Below are positions 55,501 through 64,000 of a DNA stretch of 64,000 nucleotides, one piece after another. Both the position numbers and the translations under genes were made by a program. Numbering within the stretch: position 1 is the stretch's first letter; the number at the start of each line of letters is the position of its first letter. Under the pieces are notes generated by a model. The model was not told where the DNA came from and made no database searches. It was given only the letters and a program-made list of their open reading frames with translations. The DNA is from Pocillopora verrucosa (taxonomy: Eukaryota > Cnidaria > Anthozoa > Scleractinia > Pocilloporidae): assembly GCF_036669915.1 (NCBI RefSeq), contig NC_089312.1, forward strand, positions 31,039,330 through 31,103,329, read 5' to 3'.

Positions 55501-58500
55501 TACATTTTATCATGACCGTGTAACTTTCACCTTCTCCTCAAACTGTCACCCTGATGCAAAATTGAGTTAATGCTACTGTGTCCAGCTTTGTGATTTTGGA
55601 GTGGGAAACTTCAGAGAAACAAAGACATACTTTTCTTATTTGAATTGGATATTTGTGTGTTGTGTGTGTTTGACCATTAACTGAAGCATACTGCCAAGCC
55701 AGCTTGTACTTGCTTTTTCATCCTATTAGTCGTGTTACTATCTAAACTGAATTCACTTTGTTATGGTCATATTTGCTTCAGGGCTAGGCGTTCTGTTCCA
55801 ATCAAGTATGACATCTACACTCTGGACTACTTTATCGAGCTTGTGGAGAAGATTGAAAGAAACACCATTACAAGTGGAGATTCTATAAACAAGGTTGTTA
55901 ACTATGTTCGTCTCCTTGGTTACAACACTGATCTGTGGAACATAGTGTGTGGCAAAGCAGATCCACTACCAGACCCTATTTTGAACTCAGAAGAGAGACG
56001 TGTCCTGAAGAACATGGTTGTAAACAGTTACAGCGATCAATCCAGCAGGCAAGAGGGTGTGGTGTTAACATCAGACCGGGAAACCATTTCCATGGGTCGA
56101 GTCTTACTAGGCATTTGTGCAGGGCTGAATCGCGATAAAAGCCTCTCACTCAGAGCATGGACCTCAGGAGCTCCACTGCGTGTTGATAATTTGTTTACAG
56201 CAACAATTGCATACAGCCTTGGACGAAGTGCACTGTATAAAGCAAATGGTGACACTTCAGATTTGTTTGGTCCATCTGGATCATGGAGCCCAAAAACTGA
56301 ATGCCCTGCTTCATACTCCTTAACTAACACAGCTTCTAAGGCTACTGATGCTGAATTACTGGGAGATGTTGATGGGTTCCTCCTAGGGCATGGAATCCCC
56401 CAATGGAAGAAGAAAGGTGTTAGGCTTGGTCAGTTGCTGAGAATGTACTATGGATCAGGTATCTGGAAATTAGAGTTAACAGTGCTAAGAGCAGAATGGG
56501 TATACATGCAAAATCTGCTTGCTGTTACTAGCTATTTGCTGCTGGCTGCAAAGAGAAATCATTTGAGAGAACTTATTTGATAGCTGAGTCCACTGATCCA
56601 TATTCTGGTTCTTGTAAGTTTATAGATGGTATTGCTTCTGAATGGCAGAAAACTAGACTTAGTGCTCAACTGATGTTGAGTGTCCAGTTTTTTCCACTCC
56701 ATGATACCCTCTGTTCTTATTATGTTTGTTTGATGACATATCTCCGGTTCCTTAGTGCTATAAAGCTTAGACAGAAAGATTCTTGTAGAGGAATGATGAT
56801 TAAAAATTGGACAGGCAGACACATACAAATAATAGATAGCCAGACAAATTCACACTAGTAGTCCGAGGAAATCACACAGACTCAAAAATGTTTTGCAGAA
56901 CTTATCTTCACACGATACAATTTTTATTGCATTATTTCTGTAGCGGCAAATTTGAGTTGCCAAGGCAAGAATGGGTACGGGAGTCTACAGACCTTACCCT
57001 TAATTATGTCCAGGAGTTAAACAATGAATCTGCCAGACTTGAGGCTTTGAACAGGAGTCACCATATGCTAATCTTACAGTCTTGTTAACTTGATACATTC
57101 TCTGCACATGGTGTACCAATTTGCAGTTATTGAATTCTTCCAATTAATTTCTTCTGAAAACAGGCATCCTTTATGATACTTCGTATGCAAGGTGCCGGAG
57201 AAACTCTAAATTTTCAAGTATTGTCAATAAAGATAATCTTCTGAGTGAGATAAACGGATTTGCCTCCGCCTACTATGACAGAAACTCAGCTCAGCTTACA
57301 AGGGTAAATCAAGGCAGAATCCTCTCTCTGTCCAAGGACATAAATGAAAAATTCTTCCCCCACCTGGGTGAGTATCTGTCTTTGTATTTGTTACCAGCTT
57401 CATTGGAAAAGACTACTTTTGTGTGATTTTTTTTTCCAATTTTTTATTTCTGATTGCTTTGGTAATTCTGCTCCCTAAAGAGTAACTACGTGTTTTTAGC
57501 TGTATTACAGGCCATACAGTGCTGAAAGTCAAAAAACAAAGAGGTTGCTAATAATGAATTTGTCTGCTCTGCAGGTAATATTGCAGGAAATTCCAAGTGC
57601 AGTATTGACAAAGACAGCGAAGGTCAGAACTTACAAGTTTGTTTATGAGTGTATTCTCATTGCTTTCGCATAAACTCGTATTACATGCGTCAACTCTTCT
57701 GTATTTTTTTACTTCCAGATTGTGAAATTCCAGCTAATGTTGTATTTGTCATGGACGAGTCAGGAAGTGTTGGTTTTGGCAACCATTTGAAGGAGAAGGA
57801 ATTCATCGGGTTAGTGGTAATAATAACACCGCTTATGTAATGCTGCTTTACGGCGCTACTGCGGTATAACAACAAAGCAAAAAGAAACCTCCAAACTTTG
57901 TGCACGTGGATGGGTATATTAACATGAATCTTCTTTCTTGCTTGCTAAATGAAATGCATTCATGAATTTGGTAGATGTAGTGAGGCAAATTTGTTTGAGC
58001 ATTCAATTATTTTTTTACGCCTTGTACGTCGTTTTCTCAGAGTAATACTCCAAGACCACTCCCACATGGTGTCACGAGTTGAATGCATATTGTCAGTAAA
58101 AGCAAAACAAGCGAATCGTTTTGTTTGTATTACCATTATTTAATCATCTAAGTGCTATCATTAGAATCATTATTATCATCACCTTCAACCTACAATCACT
58201 GTTAGTCATTTTCAGTTCACAATGATGATATTTTGAAATCTTTTTAAGTATCTACTGTGCTAAAATCTAAGACTGTTCGTCGGTATTAGGTAGATTTTAG
58301 CAATGGAAAGGAATTGAAAGGCGTGACTGGTATTGTGATTTTTGTGGAAAACTTTCGACTGTAGAAAGCTTATTATTTTTCAGAGAGATCATTAAAACAT
58401 TTGACATTTCTCCACTTCAAACTCGCGTGGCTATTGTTGAGTATTCCAATACAGCCAGTGTAGCAGTAGCTTTAGACAACTATGGCTCCAAAACGCGACT

Positions 58501-61500
58501 GATGTGCGCAGTAGATGACATCTCGTATTCTGGTATGTTTTTCTTTGATTTTAAATCTAACTTCATTTGCATCAACATACATCACTTAAAATTCTCTTAT
58601 GATACTTAACTTACAAAATATTATTTACCAAAAATTAATAAAACATGATGTGAAGTGAATTCTTGTAATTTCGTGGAAAAGGTTGTGGTTATTCATCGTG
58701 GTGAATAACAATAAAAAGCTAAGTTTTTCGTTTGTCTCACAATGTAGTCACGTGTGATCTACATCACACGTGACTACATCGTGAGACAAACGAAAAACTT
58801 AGCTTTTTATTGAATTCTTGTAATTTTGTTGATACATACAGTTTCACAAGGTCTTAGAGTTCCAAAAGGCTCGAGTTCTTGAAAACAGCTTCTTCACGGT
58901 TTAAATATTGTAGAGTGTCATAAAAAAAGTGTCATTTTGAATGAGTGTCAGTTGTGTCCCATCCTCCTAAGCCATTATAAATCTTAATTTGGGTTTATCA
59001 ACTGATATTATCAGGTAAATCAGCCTTCGTAAAGAGTTTCTTAAGCTGACGTTTCGAACGTCAGCACTTCGTTATTTGCTGTGATTAAGGGCTAACGCTC
59101 GAAAAGTCAGCTTTAGAAACTTTTTACGGTGGCTGATTCACTTTATCAACTCAGTTTGTTGAACCAAATTATATTGTAATACCCCATACAGACGCAGCAC
59201 CATAGAAAGAGGTTACCCAGCAACGCTACGTCTTCTTGACCCTTAATTTAGCTATATCTATGTGCCTGTAACTTACCAAAGAGTTGAGCAATCCCCAATA
59301 GCGAATTGTTCGGTTGCAATTAGCATATCAAGATTGTTCTTCACCCTTGAACATTTTTGTTTCCAACCAGACGAATTTTGATTTACACAAGTATAACGTT
59401 GTAGATTTTTCGGTCTGAATGGCTGCGAGCTTTAGGTAAATCAACTCCGTAGAATTTGAACTATGTTTCGGAGATCATGCACAAAGCATCTCGAAACTCC
59501 AATGAATCTATTACATAATGTGCTGACCATCTAAAGGGATTTTAAATTGCAAAAATAAAATTTCCTTGTTTTCAAAGCAATAGCTTATCACATCATTAAA
59601 CCTGTTGATGGCATTATATTCTCTTGTCCATTCCACAGATTAAGTTTAAAACAAGCTAAATTTTACGAAGATCTAAGAGGGCTCTCAAATCAAAAACAAA
59701 TTTTCTTCCGTAGGCGGCTCCACGCGGACTGCAATGGCTCTAGAGACTGTTCACTACAATGTGTTACGACCCGCTTTGGACAATCCAGTGAGCGACACAG
59801 AAACAGTACAGGTACGACCTCAGTACCTATCACGAATGGATTATTCAACATACAACTTTGCAGAGATCAAATAATCTATGAATGGTGGTGAAAGTGGGTG
59901 GGGGGGGGGGAGGAGGCATAGATAGGATTGAGGGGCCTATCATCAGTCATCATATATCAATCTATAAGCTAAGCCAACTTTTCTGTGTGACATAGATCGT
60001 CATTGTACTCACAGACGGCAGATCTGGCAATCGTTACGCCTTGGAGAACGCGGCGAAGGATTTGAAGAAAGACATAAAGGGTAATGTTCACTTATATTTA
60101 GCAAACAGATAAAACATTTTTGGCGCCCTTGAGAACCGAACGAAGTTTACTTATCATTTGATTTTATCAGTAATCTATGAGCAGAAGGACTTGTGCTGCT
60201 TAATAGGCAGACAGTTATGTTGAGGCCTAGGGGATATAACGCTTTGTTCAAGAATGCCAAGTGTTGCAACGAAAACGAGTAAAGATGCGCAAGAACAAAG
60301 TTTCTTCACTCCCAGGGACTGAAAATGGTCGCTGGCTGACTCTCTTATCGGCCAACAGAATTAACAACTCGCACTTCTAAAGCTAAGTGTGTATTGTAAC
60401 ATTGGGAAAGGTTGATCATTGACTAAGATTAAACAACTTCCTTCCGCCCAATTAATGATCATTGACTAAGATTAAACAACTTCCTTCCGCCCAATTAAAT
60501 GGCATAGTTTTGTACACAAATTTTCTTGCATGGCTGTATGTAGAAATAAAGTTATACAAACTTCTTTGGTAAATCATAGGCTTCAGAAGTAGCCCATGCC
60601 TTGTCTGTGTATAGTAAATTTCGCTCTGAAACTTAAACATTTCAGACCTGACAATGATTTCTGTTGGGGTCGCAAATTACGATCTTTTCGAGCTACGTTT
60701 GATTGCCACTGACGAGAAGCACCATGTTTTCACTGCTGAAAACTTCGACAAACTTCCTGAGTTGGTCACGTCGCTGAGAACAAGGGCTTGTAATGGTGAG
60801 TTTCGAATACTGTGATTGACATGTAACTTTACCCTATAATACCCATACATTATCCACCTAACCGGTAACGAGAATTCTCAAACTTATTAGGTAGAGGTTG
60901 TTATCTTGTTCCAATACTAAATTCTCGTTACAGGGAAATGTGTAGCAGATAGAAGGGAGAATTAACAATCAGTTCATTGATGTTAAAGGGTTAACTTAAC
61001 CCGTTGCCAGCTTCCTGATAATTTAATTTCGTAGAGTATGTAGCCTTAGAATTATGGATTTAACATGACATTTAATTAAAAAATAGTTTAGGCTTTTCCT
61101 TCTTGCAAGCAGGGAGTTTCTAATTTGACTTGTGTGAAGATATGCTGCCGAATCATCAGGCCTCAAATATATCTTTGACCCAAGCGTGAAGAAGAGTACT
61201 TGATAGTGCAATTGAAAATGTCCTTATATCATCCGCTATAGACTCCTCACAAAGTTGAAATTTGCTCTGTAAGCGTGAAGATCATATTCGGTAATTAATA
61301 TTGACATGGTAACTCCTGAACGAGCAAAAGGAGCTTTTTCACGTTTACAAATCTTAAACATTTACTAAAGTAATTAAAAGGCTGATCATTTCCACTCCGA
61401 GTTGATTTTCTCTAACCCAACTAATCCTCCTTCATTTCTCCATTTTGGGATTTATGTCACATTTCTGTATCACTTAACCAATGTTCTGTGGTTTTCCGTC

Positions 61501-63966
61501 ACACTGAGCAACTATCCTGTCCTGAATTGCTTTGTGGACATATCAATATCTTCTCTTTGCAGCACCTATTAACATGGGCTTGAACTTCACTGAGTCAAAA
61601 GACTCCACAGAAGTCGTAGCGTTCGTTTCTCCAAATAAGGCACGATTCTTTACTTTGCCTGCGGAGCTTTTTTTCCGGGGTCGAAGAAATTTTTATTGAC
61701 GTAAGTATGTTTCTAGGTTTTTCGTTTTCTGACAATACGTCGCTGAGTCATAATAATCCATTTTTTTAAACCTGAGTTCTTACTACTAGAGGAGATGTCG
61801 AGCGTATGCATCGATCATTTCGAAGCACCAACTTCCCCCCTTCCCCTCTTCCCCGGGCAACTCTCCATGGATGTAAACTTTTGAAGATTAGTTCGTTCAA
61901 TCCCACACCCCCTCCCCTGGGGCTAAACCTGTGTTCCAGTGCTCCACCTAAGTTATGGACTTGATCGTCAATTTTTTCGGAAAAGGCAAACTTAGTGACC
62001 GTGACATTATTTTAGAACTTTTGTTGTGAGCCATCTGCTCGCGAAAGTAAACTGTTTACCTGTAAACACCTCCATATTAAAAAATAAACCACTTGTATTC
62101 CGCTCGAAAGACTTGAAAGTTCCAATTCAAATCCCCCACCCCATCCCACCCCACCCCACCCCACCCAGGCAAGGTTCCGTACCGACACCAGGGCTCAGAC
62201 GACAAAATCAAATGCCCGTGGGTTGCCCAGTGGGGAAATGTGGAACCTTTAAATTGATCGACACGTTACAAGACTTTGGTATTTGCTGCAGGTTGTACCA
62301 CAGTATGGCACTGTGACTGTGTATGCATCAAGGATAACAGATACTCCGGGTCCAGACAATTACACTCTCAAAATTGGACCGGCAGGTAACCTTTTTAATC
62401 TCACATTACAGGGTGTGAAAGACGCCAATGCGACTAAATTTTTCACTTTGGCACACCAAATCCTGAAAATTAGTTGCCAAATTGGCTACTAGAATGTTTC
62501 ATCATAACCTTACCAAGAGATAAAGTGAATTTAAAAGATTTGCAAAGATAAATCCGCGGCAAACTTCCTCGTTCAGTTTGTTTCCAAAACGAAGCATGTG
62601 CATCTCATTGATAACTAGACGCCATCATGAATTTAGGTGAGCTTGAACGTTGTATATCATCCATCCTAGTGTCCACTTTGTAGCACATTAAAGATCTTTA
62701 CCCTAACTTAATTTTGGAGAGTCTATTTAGAACGCTGAGTACCGCTTTCATACATTTTTATCTTTGATTCTGAGTGCTTTTTCCAAAGAAATATCATTTT
62801 GGATCAATAATGAGCAAGCATGGAGACTTGAGTTGAATCTGATCTTCATGTTGATGACGCTCACTTCAAAATTTTTTCGCCACGAAACGCCTTTCTAGAA
62901 ATAGTTTTGCATTTAGCTATGTTTTGCTTTTTTAAGGAGAAGGAGAAGAGATGCAGCTGCAGTTTACAAACCTTTGTGCCGGTAGGAACATTCACCGATC
63001 GGTTACTTGTAACTGTTAATGACGATCAAATTCATGATCTTTAACTTGGCCAGGAACCCTTTCAAATACAAAAATGTTACTTTAAGAAGCCAATTTACGT
63101 AGAGTACCGTTTATTATTCTAGAAACATGTCTGTCCCGATGACTTTGTTAAAACAAAACCTCCTGTTTTGCAGAGTGATAAACCAAGAAAATCTAATCAG
63201 CAAAACAACCGCCACTGCCCTCCAACCTTATACTTTTCTGAGCAAGCCACGGGCTTATGTGCTGAATTTCCGATGTGTTGGGGGAAACCAATACCTCCAC
63301 TAATATGATCATTAACCGTGTACATGAACTTAAAGTTCATTTGCGTTTACCTCGAATTTCAGGTTACAATTCCTCTGAAACTTGTCCTCCAATCAACATC
63401 GGAATATACGGAGAATCGTCTTCACTTTCCTGCTCAGGTTTTCAAAATTTTCAAATGAGTTTTGCATTTGCTTAATCCGCAAGTTACAGCAAGGGCGTAA
63501 CAAGGGAAGGAGGGTCTAGGGTTGCTCGTGACCCCACTTTGTAAACCTTTTTCGTCACATTGAGAAGAACTCAGCGTGGAGGTCGACAAGACAGCCTGTT
63601 GAGTACCCTCTGTTTGACATAGTGTAAGACCCCTCCCCAACCCTAACCCTAACACTCCCTTGAAAGATCCTGGCTACGCCCCTGTACAGTGGCATTCGTC
63701 GAGTAGTTAGCACTCTAAACCGAGGCAAGTGAGAAAAAATCCAGCGAGTAACAGGGTGGAGTGCTTGAACCGGAGTGGGGGGGGGGGGGGGGACAACCGG
63801 AGATGCCCCAGCCGCTGGGCTGCATTTTCTTCATACCAGAGACCAGGCTAGGTCGTTGGTCAAGACTTATTTGAATGGTTTCGCCCGGGAGAAATTGCAA
63901 TTCCGCTAGTAGTTTTTTGTTCCAGATGCTAGAATAAGCCTCAACATCAATGGCACATTATTTTGA
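52595..63966 (+). CDS. Secreted protein with PGLYRP2 N-terminal-like domain and VWA domain
   Basis: Eighteen exons: 52595-52664, 52790-52829, 52966-53051, 53358-53409, 55782-56458, 56944-57015, 57164-57367, 57575-57622, 57719-57809, 58384-58532, 59714-59811, 59996-60080, 60646-60795, 61563-61700, 62292-62385, 62937-62981, 63363-63437 and 63926-63966; about 737 residues. A signal peptide is followed by a basic propeptide with KRRK and RARR-S, a likely furin site near residue 86. Residues about 95-416 resemble the N-terminal half of vertebrate PGLYRP2 (EGVVLTSDRETIS, LLGICAGL, DVDGFLLG, LLRMYYGSG). A VWA domain follows at about 417-607 with MIDAS residues DESGS, GGST and LTDGRSG. Exon 14 has one T too many in a T7 run (near 61670-61676); without it the phase fits the next exon. 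This may be a base-call error or a real lesion. The PGRP amidase domain is not seen. Exon 6's donor and the last exons are the least certain. Confidence 0.82.
54112..54220 (+). repeat. Degenerate CAATGCCAAAGA minisatellite in intron 4
   Basis: Imperfect tandem words AACAATGCTAAACAAACTTA, AAGCAATGCCAAAGACAATG, TCAAAAACAACGCCAAAGAT with a period near 12-13 bp. It is short and of no evident function. Confidence 0.45.
54526..54736. mobile_element. MITE, TTAACCCTTTAACTCCC family, copy 2
   Basis: A 211-bp element with terminal inverted repeats TTAACCCTTTAACTCCCA and TGGGAGTCAAAGGGTTAA. It matches the element at 4513-4721 in inverted orientation (TATCAATTTGGGGATAATTA in the interior). It sits in intron 4 of the VWA gene. 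Confidence 0.85.
58709..58812. repeat. Near-perfect 50-bp inverted repeat (hairpin) in intron 10
   Basis: The left arm 58709-58758 (CAATAAAAAGCTAAGTTTTT...GTGTGAT) and right arm 58763-58812 are reverse complements with one mismatch, separated by CTAC. The word GAATTCTTGTAATTT occurs on both sides (58657 and 58812). It would form a long hairpin in DNA or in the pre-mRNA. It is either a young foldback transposon or a local inverted duplication. Confidence 0.9.
58990..59170. repeat. Inverted Penelope/retrozyme-type terminal repeats
   Basis: Two arms in inverted orientation share AATCAGCC, a TTTACG word, GTTTCT(T/A)AAGCTGAC and TTTCGA. The right arm, read on the minus strand, contains CGAGCGTTAGCCC. 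The outer ends carry a TTATCAACT(C/G)A word. The same words occur near 770-872. Such terminal sequences accompany Penelope-like elements and hammerhead retrozymes in cnidarians. No ORF is attached. Confidence 0.5.
59900..59922. repeat. Poly-G tract in intron 11
   Basis: GTGGGTGGGGGGGGGGGAGG, a short G run of quadruplex type in the intron after exon 11. Confidence 0.7.
60413..60498 (+). repeat. Direct 43-bp tandem duplication in intron 12
   Basis: Two identical adjacent copies beginning TGATCATTGACTAAGATTAA and ending CTTCCGCCCAATTAA, at 60413-60455 and 60456-60498. The identity suggests a very recent slippage event or an assembly artefact. Confidence 0.9.
60822..60994. mobile_element. Degenerate MITE, TTAACCCTTTAAC family
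   Basis: The right end GATGTTAAAGGGTTAA and the internal phrase TTGTTCCAATACTAAATTCT match the elements at 4513 and 54526, but the left end is eroded. It sits in intron 13. Boundaries are approximate. Confidence 0.45.
62137..62168 (+). repeat. CCCCA simple repeat in intron 14
   Basis: CCACCCCATCCCACCCCACC and on to CACCCAGG: a short pentanucleotide microsatellite. Confidence 0.85.
63490..63684. mobile_element. hAT-type MITE with GGGCGTARC ends
   Basis: The left end CAAGGGCGTAACAAGGGA and right end (reverse complement) CAGGGGCGTAGCCAGGA form imperfect terminal inverted repeats about 195 bp apart. The flanks TTACAG and TACAG suggest a short target duplication. The interior includes three telomere-like CCCTAA units. 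It lies in intron 17. Confidence 0.6.
63776..63792. repeat. Poly-G run in intron 17
   Basis: Fifteen or more consecutive G bases after GGAGT. Such runs are hard to sequence, so the length is uncertain. Confidence 0.8.
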
Positions 63967-64000
63967 CCGCCTAAACCTTTGAGTAGGACCTGTGTTGTTG

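Noticed and set aside
56459-56580. Read-through end of exon 5 in the VWA gene to a stop at 56580
   Set aside because: A good GTATCTGG donor at 56459 joins in phase to exon 6, and the domain continues in exons 6-8; the extension looks intronic, though an alternative short form cannot be excluded.
63636-63652. Interstitial telomere from CCCTAACCCTAA words
   Set aside because: Only about three units, inside a short MITE; too short for a telomeric origin.

Overview
The window is animal nuclear DNA. Genes are split by GT-AG introns, tRNA genes have internal promoters, and MITEs and LINE tails are common. The gene families point to a cnidarian, most likely a hexacoral (stony coral or sea anemone), but no species marker is visible. 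I assembled exon chains by hand, requiring splice signals and phase to agree; no RNA evidence was available.

Layout. 1-4.5 kb: no supported gene; one retroelement-type relic and AT-rich DNA. 4.7-7.6 kb (-): a four-exon bHLH-Orange repressor (cwo/DEC/HELT/HEY type) with two perfect CACGTG E-boxes just upstream. 10.4-13.5 kb (-), 15.2-17.7 kb (+) and 32.5-35.3 kb (+): three complete secreted phospholipase A2 genes, each with five exons of identical phase pattern and 14 cysteines, plus a fossil fourth copy at 37.5-37.9 kb. 17.6-31.3 kb: a recent tandem triplication (units of about 5.06, 5.38 and 3.28 kb), each unit running from the last exon of the middle PLA2 gene to a tRNA-Gln. The units carry tRNA-Gly(TCC), tRNA-Gln(CTG), a 128-bp triple repeat, a Tigger-like MITE and a LINE 3' end. 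The third unit has lost exactly the interval between its two tRNA-Gly genes. 41.1-42.1 kb (+): an intronless class A GPCR. 43.4-49.0 kb (-): an eight-exon CUEDC2 orthologue. 52.6-64.0 kb (+): an 18-exon secreted protein joining a domain like the N-terminal half of vertebrate PGLYRP2 to a von Willebrand factor A domain.

How the parts relate. The PLA2 genes and their flanks (3' flank, tRNA-Gly, tRNA-Gln) have been copied repeatedly: an old round produced the diverged genes and fossil, a middle round duplicated flank plus tRNAs, and a recent round made the triplication. The other genes are single and not obviously linked in function. The most interesting candidate for something undescribed is the PGLYRP2-N/VWA protein: it has a signal peptide, basic processing sites and a possibly immune-related domain, but no visible PGRP amidase domain.
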